This document shows positions 1 to 7,530 of a DNA stretch of 64,000 nt, piece after piece. Every line of letters starts with the position of its first letter. The first letter of the stretch is position 1. A program made the translations under genes and the position numbers. Source of the stretch: Asaia krungthepensis NRIC 0535 (GTDB lineage: Bacteria; Pseudomonadota; Alphaproteobacteria; Acetobacterales; Acetobacteraceae); the NCBI RefSeq assembly GCF_025995175.1, contig NZ_BAPV01000060.1:62001-126000 (forward strand), written 5' to 3'. Below the pieces are notes generated by a model. That model saw only the letters and a list, made by a program, of their open reading frames with translations, ran no database searches and had not been told where the DNA came from.

Positions 1-638
1 CGGGCGATTTCCGCACGCAATGTCTCGATGCCCAGCCCTGTCTCACTGCTGGTTGTGGCGATATGCGGATAAGCAGCAGCGTGCTTCGACAAAACGGCCT
101 CTACCTCGGCAATCTTGGCCTTGAGCTTGTTCGGGCCCATTGAGTCCGCCTTGGTGAGTACGACCTGAAACAGGACGGCGGCGCGGTCCAGCATCACCAT
201 CACATCGCGATCAGCCTGCTTCAGCTCGATACGGGAGTCGAGAAGGAGGAAAACCCGCGCAAGCGTGGGGCGACCGCGGAGATAGGCAAACATCATCGTC
301 TGCCATTCTTCCTTGACCGATTTTGCCGCCTTCGCAAAGCCGTAACCGGGCATGTCGACCAGAGCGAGGCGACCGCCAAGATTGAAGAAGTTGAGCTGCT
401 TGGTGCGTCCCGGCTCCGAGGAAGCGCGAGCCAGCCTGTTGCGCCCGGTAAGCGCGTTGATCAGGCTCGACTTGCCGACATTGGAGCGACCGGCAAAAGC
501 CACCTCGGGACCCGCAAGGGGAGGCAACTGGTCGAGCTTCTGCGCGCCGAAGAAAAACTCGCATTCCGACGCGAAGAGCAGGCGTCCCTCCTCGACCTGC
601 TCCTCAGTGAAAACTGTCGGATCTTCTTTCTGGCTCAC
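1..638 (-). CDS. engB: Ribosome biogenesis GTPase EngB/YihA (partial, 3' end outside window)
   Basis: GTPase of the TrmE-Era-EngA-EngB superfamily, which acts in the cytoplasm in late 50S ribosome assembly. The gene reads leftward out of the window, so only the first 212 codons are visible. The P-loop GRSNVGKS lies at residues 50-57, the G3 motif DMPG at 95-98 and the G4 motif TKAD at 162-165, with no extra domain; the family is usually 200-220 residues, so little is missing. The start is a GTG at 638 whose bases overlap the yidC stop codon as GTGA, which indicates translational coupling. It is the last visible gene of the rpmH-rnpA-yidD-yidC-engB run. The frame contains no in-frame stop down to base 1. 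Confidence 0.95.
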   Translation of the reverse strand, partial: MSQKEDPTVFTEEQVEEGRLLFASECEFFFGAQKLDQLPPLAGPEVAFAGRSNVGKSSLINALTGRNRLARASSEPGRTKQLNFFNLGGRLALVDMPGYGFAKAAKSVKEEWQTMMFAYLRGRPTLARVFLLLDSRIELKQADRDVMVMLDRAAVLFQVVLTKADSMGPNKLKAKIAEVEAVLSKHAAAYPHIATTSSETGLGIETLRAEIA

Positions 639-2401
639 GACTTGCTGACGGCCTTTCCGCCCTTTTTCTGGCCACGATCAATCTGCATCTGGATCAGCTT
701 CTGCTGGCCATAGCTGAGGATGTTGTTCCAGGTGTAATAGATGACGATACCCGCCGACAGACGGCCTAGAAAGACCGTGTAGATGATCGGCATGAACTGC
801 ATGATCTTCTGCTGGGCAGGGTCCATGCTGACCATGCTCTGACGTTGCATCAGCCAGATGGTGATACCGAACAGGATCGGCCATACACCCACATGCAACA
901 TTTCAGGCATGAAGCCAGTGCTGAAGGGCAGAAGACCGAACAGGTTGAAGATGGTGGTCGGATCGGGCGCGGAGAGATCGCGGATCCAGCCATAGAAGGG
1001 CGCATGACGCATCTCGATGGTGATATTCAGCACCTTGTACAGACAGAACGCGACAGGCGCCTGAACCAGCAGCGGCAGACATCCACCGGCCGGGTTCACA
1101 CCCTCTTCCTTGTAAAGCGCCATGATCTGCTGGTTCTGAGCCAACTGATCGCCCTTGTTATGCTCGCGAATGGACTGGATGCGCGGCGCAAGCGTGCGCA
1201 TGCGGGCCATGGACGCAAACGACTTCGTCGCCAGCGGATACAGGATCAGCTTGATGATCAGCGTCATGATCAGCAGCGCGATACCGAAATTGCCGACATG
1301 GCTGTAGAGCCAGTGCAGCACATGGAACATCGGGCGCGTCAGGAACGCGAACCATCCGAAATCCACGGCCTTGTAGAAATAGGGAATATGAAGGTCGTCC
1401 GTGTACTGGTCGAGGAGGTTGACCTCCTTCGCGCCGGCAAAGACCATGCTCGTTGTCGCGACGCTGGAGCCCGGTGCGATCTGGATCGGCTGGCTTGCCA
1501 GCGTGTCGACGATATACGACCCTTCCTTGGCATTCGGCACGAAACGATAGCGCACCGTCACCCCGGCCTTCTGATCGGGAATCACGGCGGTCAGCCAGTA
1601 TTTATCGGTAATACCGGCCCAGCCGCCCACGCCGTCAGCCGACCATGCGGTGTTGTCCGGCTTGGCCGCACCCTTGCGCATGGTCTTGTAGGATTCCTCG
1701 TCCAGTCGGTCATTCATGACCGAAAGCGGGCCCTCCTGAACGATCATACCGCCGGTTTCGACAGGCTTGTAATCGCGCTCGACACGCTGGAACGGCGTCA
1801 GCGCTACAGGCGCTCCAGCCTTGTTCTCGACGCTCTGGGTGATGGCGAACAGGTAGCGGCGGTCGAGCTTGATCTCGATCCGGAAGAGAAGGCCCTGTCC
1901 ATTGTCCCACTGCATGGAAACCGGATGATCGGGCGCAAGCGTCTTGTCGTCGCTCGACCAGTCCGTGTTGGCATCGGGCAGCCTGAGGGTCGAGCCTGCA
2001 GGAGCCTGCCAGCCCAGTTCCACGAAGCTTGGCTGGGGACCTTCGCTTGTCTCGAGCAGACGGACCAGCGGGGAATTCTTGTCGAGCGTCTCGAAATAAT
2101 GCGTCAGCACCAAATTATCGAAACGCGCGCCGCGCAGGCTGAACGAGCCCGTAGCATCCGGCCCTTCAATGGCGATACGCCCAGCCGGCCCAGCCGGAAC
2201 CGCCGCACCATTGGCCGGGGCGCCACCGGGTGCCGCCACAGGCAGGGCAGAAACTTTGCCAGCCTCGGGCGTCTTGCCCTGGGTCTGCTCGGTGGTCTGG
2301 GTCTCGGCGTCTTTCTTAGCGTGCTGGGGCACGAAATAATCGAAACCGATCAAGATCGCGGCCGAGAGACTGGTTGCCACGAGGATGCGCTTGATATCCA
2401 T
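635..2401 (-). CDS. yidC: Membrane protein insertase YidC (Oxa1 family)
   Basis: Inserts and folds inner-membrane proteins, alone or with SecYEG. The 588-residue product has an N-terminal membrane anchor (residues about 5-24), a Gln/Pro/Ala-rich linker, a large periplasmic domain to about residue 350, and the Oxa1 core to the C-terminus with a second membrane segment near 373-390. The positive residue of the hydrophilic groove, an Arg in Escherichia coli, aligns with Lys 384 here. The chosen ATG at 2401 gives the typical MDIKR beginning; the frame stays open upstream, but that extension carries no family features. It sits between yidD, 139 bases upstream, and engB, which it overlaps by four bases. 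The C-terminus is lysine-rich, as is common for this family. Confidence 0.97.
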   Translation of the reverse strand: MDIKRILVATSLSAAILIGFDYFVPQHAKKDAETQTTEQTQGKTPEAGKVSALPVAAPGGAPANGAAVPAGPAGRIAIEGPDATGSFSLRGARFDNLVLTHYFETLDKNSPLVRLLETSEGPQPSFVELGWQAPAGSTLRLPDANTDWSSDDKTLAPDHPVSMQWDNGQGLLFRIEIKLDRRYLFAITQSVENKAGAPVALTPFQRVERDYKPVETGGMIVQEGPLSVMNDRLDEESYKTMRKGAAKPDNTAWSADGVGGWAGITDKYWLTAVIPDQKAGVTVRYRFVPNAKEGSYIVDTLASQPIQIAPGSSVATTSMVFAGAKEVNLLDQYTDDLHIPYFYKAVDFGWFAFLTRPMFHVLHWLYSHVGNFGIALLIMTLIIKLILYPLATKSFASMARMRTLAPRIQSIREHNKGDQLAQNQQIMALYKEEGVNPAGGCLPLLVQAPVAFCLYKVLNITIEMRHAPFYGWIRDLSAPDPTTIFNLFGLLPFSTGFMPEMLHVGVWPILFGITIWLMQRQSMVSMDPAQQKIMQFMPIIYTVFLGRLSAGIVIYYTWNNILSYGQQKLIQMQIDRGQKKGGKAVSKS

Positions 2402-2540
2402 CAGCCGAATGCCGGTCTTTCCATGAGGATGAAACAGTAAGGTCGCATGCCAGGGCGAGACGCCATGGTTGCAGCCGTTGAAGTGACCGAATTCGGTGCA
2501 CAAAACAATAGGGAGCGGCAGATTTCGATGTTTTCCGCCC

Positions 2541-2774
2541 TCACGGCACGGGATCGAATCCCCCGGGACAATAGGGATGGCACCGTAACAGGCGTCGTAT
2601 CGTGAGCCATGTTCCCCTGGCCACGCCGTGTTTTACCAGGGCCTCTTGTGCGTAAGCACTGCATGAGGGGTGAAACCGGCAATTATTGCCGAGTTGCGGG
2701 CTGATATAGCGACGATACACGTGCAAGGCGGCAAGAAGGCAGAGAAGAACGATCTTCCTGCCAAGCGCGATCAC
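2541..2774 (-). CDS. yidD: Membrane protein insertion efficiency factor YidD
   Basis: A 77-residue member of the YidD (DUF37) family, a small inner-membrane-associated protein that aids YidC-dependent insertion. The signature is intact: an amphipathic N-terminal helix, then [11 protein letters not shown] around residues 32-42 and [16 protein letters not shown] at the C-terminus, with the conserved cysteines. It starts with GTG at 2774, overlapping the rnpA stop as GTGA. Its place between rnpA and yidC is the classical one, so the order supports the call. The C-terminus ends right after the family motif, without the longer tail of some homologues. Confidence 0.95.
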   Translation of the reverse strand: MIALGRKIVLLCLLAALHVYRRYISPQLGNNCRFHPSCSAYAQEALVKHGVARGTWLTIRRLLRCHPYCPGGFDPVP

Positions 2775-3112
2775 AGGGCCTGCCCCTTCTTGAGCGCATT
2801 TTCGAGGTCAGCGATCAGTTTGTCGAAGGGGCGTCCTCGGGTCGAATCGCGACCGATCAAGACAAGATCGACCGCATTCAGTTCGGTATCGCGCGCCACA
2901 TGTGCCAACGCCGCCCTCAGGCGGCGACGGGTACGGTTACGCACGACGGCGTTCCCGACTTTCTTCGTTACCGTATAGCCGACACGGGCCGGAGCGTCGT
3001 CATCGGTTCTCAATACCTGCAGCACGAGACCCGATGTCGCTACCTTGCGACCCCGACTGGCAACCCGAAGAAATTCGGGTCTCTTCCGGAGCTTCTGAGG
3101 CAGGCCCGTCAA
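2771..3112 (-). CDS. rnpA: Ribonuclease P protein component
   Basis: Protein subunit of RNase P, which helps the catalytic RNA remove 5' leaders from tRNA precursors. The basic product carries the family signature [12 protein letters not shown] in its second half and an alpha-beta fold pattern, with the usual length (113 residues) if translation begins at the TTG at 3112, eight bases after the rpmH stop. No ATG is available downstream of rpmH in this frame. The same frame remains open upstream to 3199, across most of rpmH, so a longer product that overlaps rpmH cannot be excluded from sequence alone. The gene is coupled to yidD by a four-base overlap. Confidence 0.92.
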   Translation of the reverse strand: MTGLPQKLRKRPEFLRVASRGRKVATSGLVLQVLRTDDDAPARVGYTVTKKVGNAVVRNRTRRRLRAALAHVARDTELNAVDLVLIGRDSTRGRPFDKLIADLENALKKGQAL

Positions 3113-3119
3113 ATCGGAA

Positions 3120-3254
3120 TCAGGCCGAGAGCTTCTTGCGGCCCTTGGCGCGACGGTTGTTGATGACGCGACGGCCACCGACGGTTTCCATACGCGCACG
3201 GAAGCCGTGACGACGCTTGCGGACGAGCTTGGACGGTTGATATGTACGCTTCAT
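3120..3254 (-). CDS. rpmH: 50S ribosomal protein L34
   Basis: Small, strongly basic 44-residue ribosomal protein of the large subunit. The product begins [19 protein letters not shown] and continues with the near-invariant [23 protein letters not shown] pattern, full length for the family. The ATG is at 3254 and the TGA at 3120-3122. It is the first gene of the operon that continues with rnpA, yidD, yidC and engB, and a good sigma70-type promoter lies about 100 bases upstream. Confidence 0.98.
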
Positions 3255-3351
3255 GGCGTCATTCCTCAGGCAATGAATGATGGTGAAGCCTCAAGCCTCA
3301 CCCCGACAAGAAGACGACACAAGGCTGACGCCATCTTCCTCTGTGCGCGGG

Positions 3352-3380
3352 CTTTTACGGGCCCGGAACTGCGCTGTCAA
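3352..3380 (-). promoter_or_regulatory. Predicted sigma70-type promoter of the rpmH operon
   Basis: On the minus strand a perfect -35 box TTGACA (3375-3380) is followed after 17 bases by TAAAAG (3352-3357) as -10. It points at rpmH, whose start is about 98 bases downstream. The -35 box lies just upstream of the ribosome binding site of the divergent small gene at 3401. Predicted from sequence only. Confidence 0.6.
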
Positions 3381-3400
3381 TCAAATCAAGGAGTCCAGCC

Positions 3401-3634
3401 ATGACGTCAGGCGATGACGTGAGCCATACCGACGCCGAAACGCGCCTCAAAACCCTGCGTCACGACTTGCGCAACGACTTGGCCACTGCACTTCTGGCCG
3501 CAGATATGCTTGCATCAAGCGCAGATGAAACAGTGAGACGCCATGCCACAGCGATCGTGAGCGCGCTCGACAAGGCGACGGATCGCCTCAAACGCTCGAG
3601 ATATCCCGGCTGGAGATCCGGCTATCCAGACTAA
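3401..3634 (+). CDS. Small orphan protein resembling a histidine-kinase phosphoacceptor helix
   Basis: A 77-residue acidic-then-basic protein with a clear ribosome binding site (AAGGAG, eight bases before the ATG). Residues about 13-65 form one long predicted helix pair: LRHDLRNDLATALLAADML followed by a Leu/Ala-rich second helix. The HDLRND core resembles the H-box of HisKA phosphoacceptor (DHp) domains, normally His-[DE]-Leu-Arg-[NT]-[PD]. There is no ATPase domain, sensor domain or membrane segment, and no response regulator nearby. I infer a soluble helical dimer that might accept phosphate, or a decayed kinase remnant retained for another purpose. The tail RYPGWRSGYPD is not part of the helix. 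Coding status looks firm; function is unknown. Confidence 0.75.
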   Translation: MTSGDDVSHTDAETRLKTLRHDLRNDLATALLAADMLASSADETVRRHATAIVSALDKATDRLKRSRYPGWRSGYPD

Positions 3635-3636
3635 AG

Positions 3637-3674
3637 CCGGACCCGCTCCGATCGAAATCGGGGTGCAGGTCCGG
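3637..3674. terminator. Two-part hairpin between convergent genes
   Basis: CCGGACC (3637-3643) pairs with GGTCCGG (3668-3674), and inside it CCGAT (3648-3652) pairs with ATCGG (3657-3661) around a CGAA loop. It fills nearly the whole 48-base gap between the stop codons of the small phosphoacceptor-like gene and gloA. No clear T-run follows on either strand, so it may stop transcription weakly or protect both mRNA 3' ends. Confidence 0.5.
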
Positions 3675-3682
3675 TGGATTTG

Positions 3683-4078
3683 TCAGAACGTGTCTTTCTG
3701 AATGATCTCGATCTTGTACCCGTCCGGATCTTCGACAAAGGCAATGATCGTCGTGCCGAATTTCACGGGCCCTGCCTCACGCGTAACCTTCCCGCCTGCC
3801 GAGCGGATTGTCTCGACCGTACGCGAAGCATCGGGAACGCCAACCGCGAAATGGCCGAATCCGTTGCCGATCTCATAGGGGCCTTCCTGATCCCAGTTGA
3901 AGGTCAGTTCAATTTCGGCCTCACCATGGGCATTATCGTTGAAGCCCATATACACGAGCGTGTAACGCCCGTCGGGCACTTCGCGACGACGGATCTCGCG
4001 CATGCCGAGAACCTTGTAGAAGGTGACGCTCTTGTCGAGATCCTGAACACGGATCATCGTATGCAGATAGCTTGCCAT
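3683..4078 (-). CDS. gloA: Lactoylglutathione lyase (glyoxalase I)
   Basis: Converts the methylglyoxal-glutathione hemithioacetal to S-lactoylglutathione in the cytoplasm. The 131-residue protein is full length and all four metal ligands can be placed: His6, Glu57, His76 and Glu124, in the contexts LHTMIRV, IELTFNW, GHFAVGV and YKIEII. These match the Ni/Zn ligands of the bacterial enzyme. It reads leftward downstream of lpxI with a 33-base gap, so it may ride on the end of the lipid A operon in the place where lpxB often stands in other alphaproteobacteria. A hairpin follows its stop codon. Confidence 0.95.
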   Translation of the reverse strand: MASYLHTMIRVQDLDKSVTFYKVLGMREIRRREVPDGRYTLVYMGFNDNAHGEAEIELTFNWDQEGPYEIGNGFGHFAVGVPDASRTVETIRSAGGKVTREAGPVKFGTTIIAFVEDPDGYKIEIIQKDTF

Positions 4079-4111
4079 GGGTCTTCTCCGAAAAAACGAA
4101 TAGGGCAGAGG

Positions 4112-4948
4112 TCAGTCAGCATCCTGACATTCGACGCTGCTCAGACCGTAGAGAAACAACCCCGACCGGTCTGCGGTTGCCTCGCAGCCGGCAGGATCGG
4201 TCACAAGCGTCCCCCCGGTTTCGAAAGCAATGCCGCGCAGCCCCGCCGCTGCGGCATTGCGAACGGTCTGTGGGCCGATCGTTGGCATATCGGCGCGTTT
4301 TTCCTGGCCGGGCTTCAGCATCTTCACCAGAACCCCGCCCGGGCCGGGCTGAAGCAAAGAACCCGCGCGGGACAGCATGGCATCGGTTCCTTCGATAGCC
4401 TCGACCGCCAGAACCAGATTATCCTGCACGACACAGCCCTGCCCGATATCCAACGCACCAAGCCCCCGCACAACGGCCACACCGCGCCGAATATCGGACA
4501 TGGCCAGCGCATCAGGCTGGATTTTCCCTTGCGGGCCGGGGCGTCCCAGGGAACTGGTGAGGAACTCATGGGCGCCTCTCACCCGGAATCCCTCCTCACC
4601 GAAAATGCGAACAAGAGCGCCAAGCAGCCCGTCATCGCCCGAAAACAGGGCGCGACCAACGCGGGCCATCAGGCGCGCGCCCTCGGCGTCGGGCCGCAGA
4701 TCGCGCAGGGCCGGGCGCTTGACCGGCCCAATGAGCACAATGTCCTGACATCCCGCCTCACGCAGGGCGGAGAGAATCTCGCCTGCCGCAGCAAGCCGTA
4801 TGATGCGATGCGGCCAATCGCCGATCCTGGCCAGGTCGACAAAGTCCTGGAACCCGACGATGAAGACGTCGCCACCCTGCTCGCGCACCGCAGCGGCAAC
4901 CTGGAAAGGGAGTGGCCCTCCCCCTGCCAGAATACCGACAGGGGCCAT
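4112..4948 (-). CDS. lpxI: UDP-2,3-diacylglucosamine pyrophosphatase LpxI
   Basis: Hydrolyses UDP-2,3-diacylglucosamine to lipid X and UMP, the fourth step of lipid A synthesis, in the organisms that use LpxI instead of LpxH. The 278-residue product has the DUF1009/LpxI beginning GILAGGGPLPF, a central LIGPVKRP segment and a C-terminal domain with GRPGPQGK and ALDIGQGCVV, all typical of the family. It starts two bases after the lpxA stop, so the two are certainly in one operon. Family length is about 270-290. The downstream neighbour here is gloA, not lpxB. Confidence 0.93.
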   Translation of the reverse strand: MAPVGILAGGGPLPFQVAAAVREQGGDVFIVGFQDFVDLARIGDWPHRIIRLAAAGEILSALREAGCQDIVLIGPVKRPALRDLRPDAEGARLMARVGRALFSGDDGLLGALVRIFGEEGFRVRGAHEFLTSSLGRPGPQGKIQPDALAMSDIRRGVAVVRGLGALDIGQGCVVQDNLVLAVEAIEGTDAMLSRAGSLLQPGPGGVLVKMLKPGQEKRADMPTIGPQTVRNAAAAGLRGIAFETGGTLVTDPAGCEATADRSGLFLYGLSSVECQDAD

Positions 4949-4950
4949 GA

Positions 4951-5814
4951 TCAGACGCCCTCGGTGTCGGCGGAGAGTTGCGAGGGGCTCGCGGCGCGCA
5001 CCAGACCACGGCGGCTCTCGGCTTCCATGAAGCCGATGATTTCTTGAACGCGGGCACTTTCTGCGAAGTCGCGCTTCACGGTAGCGAGCCGGGCTTCGAG
5101 AACATCATCCTGTCGACCGGTGCGCGGGTAGAGGACGCGAAACGCGCGGCGCATCTGCTGAATCTCCTCGGCGCTCACGCCCTGACGACGCAGCCAGATC
5201 CAGTGCAGCCCCACCAGACGCGCGCGATTACCCAGCACGCTGCCATAAGGAATGACATCGGCCTCAACACCGCATACGCCACCGACCAGCGCACCGCGCC
5301 CGATACGCACAAACTGGTGCAGCGCTGCGGCACCCATGATGCGCGCACCATCACCGATCTCGACATGGCCACCCATGACGACATTGTTCACGATGATCAC
5401 GCCATCACCGATGACGCAATCATGCGCGACATGGGCATTGGCCATGATCAGGCAATGCGCGCCAACGCGGGTCAGAGCGGTGCCCTGTGCCGTACCACGG
5501 TGAATGGTGACGTTCTCGCGAATGACCGTATGAGCCCCGATCACGCAGCGTGTCGGCTCACCGCGATATTTGAGATCCTGCGGCGCGAGGCCTATCGTTA
5601 CGAACGGGTAAATCTCGACATGCGCGCCGATCTCTGTGATCCCGTCGACAATGACGCTGGCATGAAGTCTGACACCCTCGCCAAGCGTCACGTCGGGGCC
5701 AACTGAACACCAGGGCCCGATGGTGACATTCTCGCCAAGTATCGCCTCAGGGGCGACAAGGGCGCTCGGATGTATGCTGACGGTGCTGGGCCAATTTGAC
5801 ACGGAACGATCCAC
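4951..5814 (-). CDS. lpxA: Acyl-ACP--UDP-N-acetylglucosamine O-acyltransferase LpxA
   Basis: First enzyme of lipid A synthesis, transferring a hydroxyacyl chain from ACP to UDP-GlcNAc. The product is a left-handed beta-helix with hexapeptide repeats through residues about 12-195 (for example ENVTIGPWCSVGP and GDGVIIVNNVVMGGHVEIGD), then a helical C-terminal domain. The catalytic histidine sits in ENVTIHRGT. At 287 residues it is a little longer than the usual 260-270, mostly at the C-terminus. The start is a GTG at 5814, ten bases after the fabZ stop, with a weak ribosome binding site; another GTG at 5802 is possible. Confidence 0.95.
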   Translation of the reverse strand: MDRSVSNWPSTVSIHPSALVAPEAILGENVTIGPWCSVGPDVTLGEGVRLHASVIVDGITEIGAHVEIYPFVTIGLAPQDLKYRGEPTRCVIGAHTVIRENVTIHRGTAQGTALTRVGAHCLIMANAHVAHDCVIGDGVIIVNNVVMGGHVEIGDGARIMGAAALHQFVRIGRGALVGGVCGVEADVIPYGSVLGNRARLVGLHWIWLRRQGVSAEEIQQMRRAFRVLYPRTGRQDDVLEARLATVKRDFAESARVQEIIGFMEAESRRGLVRAASPSQLSADTEGV

Positions 5815-5824
5815 GAAGCTGTTT

Positions 5825-6379
5825 TTAACCCATGATCATGGCGCTGAAGGTTGCCTCGGCAACCGAGACGCCATCGACGCGCGCCACACCCTTGAAGCGC
5901 CACACATTGGCGCGGGCGCGCTCCTTCACGACTGTGATATGCAACTGGTCGCCGGGGCCGACAGGGCGACGGAACTTTGCACCCTCGATTGTCATGAAAT
6001 AGACGAGCTTGCCTTCGAATGCTTCACCCAGCGTCAGCACGACGAGCGTGGCCGCAGTCTGGGCCATGGCCTCGACAATCAGCACGCCCGGCATGACCGG
6101 CTGCGCCGGGAAATGGCCGGTGAAGAAAGGCTCGTTGATGGTGACGTTCTTGATGCCCGTCGCCGACTCACCCAGCTTGATATCGACCATCTTGTCGATC
6201 ATCAGAAACGGATAGCGATGCGGGATGGCCGACATGATCTTCATGATATCGATTGCCTCGATATCGACCGTGTCGGTTTTAGCTGCCACTTCCTTGTTTT
6301 TCTCTTCCGCAGAGGCGTCCAATTTTCTGCTCACTTCTTGTTCCTGAGCGAGGCCGATCGGGTCGGCTCCCTCATCCAT
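5825..6379 (-). CDS. fabZ: 3-hydroxyacyl-[acyl-carrier-protein] dehydratase FabZ
   Basis: Dehydrates 3-hydroxyacyl-ACP in fatty acid elongation and shares its substrate with LpxA and LpxD, which explains its place between their genes. The hot-dog fold carries the catalytic His in [11 protein letters not shown] and the catalytic Glu in [11 protein letters not shown]. From the ATG at 6379 the protein has 184 residues, with about 45 unconserved, charged N-terminal residues before the domain. A GTG at 6334 has a better ribosome binding site (AGGA, seven bases away) and would give 169 residues, nearer the family norm. The product is certain, the start is not. Confidence 0.93.
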   Translation of the reverse strand: MDEGADPIGLAQEQEVSRKLDASAEEKNKEVAAKTDTVDIEAIDIMKIMSAIPHRYPFLMIDKMVDIKLGESATGIKNVTINEPFFTGHFPAQPVMPGVLIVEAMAQTAATLVVLTLGEAFEGKLVYFMTIEGAKFRRPVGPGDQLHITVVKERARANVWRFKGVARVDGVSVAEATFSAMIMG

Positions 6380-6462
6380 CACATGACATGACGGCAGGTT
6401 TAACGTGTCCGCCCGCTTCTAGCAAAACTCTGTAGTCGTGACCACACTCCGTAAAGGCAGGG

Positions 6463-7524
6463 TCAGCCCTCGGTTTTGCTGTCTTTCTTGGCCATGCGGC
6501 GCAGGAACGCGACGTTGCGAAAGAACTCCCTGAACGGCATGGCCGGGCTGCCGATAACATCGGCGCCTGCATCGACATCGGACATCACGCCACATTGCGC
6601 ACCGACACGGGCCTTGTCGCCAATCTTGATATGACCGATCAGCCCGGCCTGAGCCGCAATGGTCACGAAATCGCCGAGTTCGGTCGAGCCCGAAATACCG
6701 GCCTGGGATACGACAATACAGCAGCGACCGAGTTGGGCATTGTGCCCAATCTGGACCAGATTATCGATGCGCGTTCCCGCACCGATCACCGTGTCACGCA
6801 TCGACCCGCGATCGATGGTGGAATTCGCGCCGACCTCCACATCATGCTCCAGGATCACCCGACCGAGTTGCGGCACGGTCTCGAACCCGGCAGGCCCGAT
6901 AGCGAAACCGAACCCGTCCTGGCCGATCCGTGCACCGGGATAGAGCGTCACACGATCACCGAGAATGGCGTGAGACACGGAGACATGCGTGCCGATGCGG
7001 TTATGGCTTCCCAGAATGACGCCGTCGCCGATTGCCGCATGAGCGGCAATCACACTATGGGCGCCAATCACCGCGTGAGCACCGATCGTGGCGAAAGCCC
7101 CTATCTCGACCCCTTCTCCGATCTGCGCCGTCTCATCGACCCATGCCGTGGCATGAACGCCGGCTCTCGCCGGCGTAACAGGATGAAAGCGCGCAGCGAT
7201 GCGGGCCCAGGCCAGATAGGGCACCTTGCTGACCAGCCCCACGACGCCTTCGGGTAGCTTGTCCCTGAAGGCGGGACCCAGGATTACCGCGCCTGCTTTC
7301 GTCTCCGCGAGAAGCGGCAGATAGCGCCGATTATCGAGAAAACTGATTTCCTGCGCTGTGGCTGCCTGGAGAGGCGCCACGCCGCGCAGCATGACATCCT
7401 CTGCCCCATCCTGCCCAACGATCTCCGCCTCGGCGCACTCGGCCAAGGTGCCGATCGAGAACGGCCCCTCGCGATGGAAGAAACGGGGATCGCCCGGAAG
7501 AGCGTCTGAAGCAGGCAGGGTCAT
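6463..7524 (-). CDS. lpxD: UDP-3-O-(3-hydroxyacyl)glucosamine N-acyltransferase LpxD
   Basis: Third enzyme of lipid A synthesis, adding the N-linked hydroxyacyl chain. The 353-residue product has the LpxD N-terminal uridine-binding domain (residues about 20-115, with EISFLDNRRYLPLL), then hexapeptide repeats from about 118 to 320. The catalytic His is in VQIGHNAQLG, preceded by the family motif NSTIDRGS. The C-terminus is a short charged helix. It starts at an ATG six bases after the ompH stop, in the conserved bamA-ompH-lpxD order. Confidence 0.96.
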   Translation of the reverse strand: MTLPASDALPGDPRFFHREGPFSIGTLAECAEAEIVGQDGAEDVMLRGVAPLQAATAQEISFLDNRRYLPLLAETKAGAVILGPAFRDKLPEGVVGLVSKVPYLAWARIAARFHPVTPARAGVHATAWVDETAQIGEGVEIGAFATIGAHAVIGAHSVIAAHAAIGDGVILGSHNRIGTHVSVSHAILGDRVTLYPGARIGQDGFGFAIGPAGFETVPQLGRVILEHDVEVGANSTIDRGSMRDTVIGAGTRIDNLVQIGHNAQLGRCCIVVSQAGISGSTELGDFVTIAAQAGLIGHIKIGDKARVGAQCGVMSDVDAGADVIGSPAMPFREFFRNVAFLRRMAKKDSKTEG

Positions 7525-7530
7525 GATCGC

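Noticed and set aside
845-2440. Open frame of about 530 codons antisense to yidC
   Set aside because: Same reasoning: a shadow of a well-supported gene, without its own ribosome binding site or domain.
3255-3400. Replication origin beside rpmH
   Set aside because: rpmH is next to dnaA and oriC in some bacteria, but there is no dnaA gene, DnaA-box cluster or AT-rich element here.
3674-5047. Long plus-strand frame across gloA and lpxI
   Set aside because: It spans two genes and the gap between them on the opposite strand and shows no protein family.
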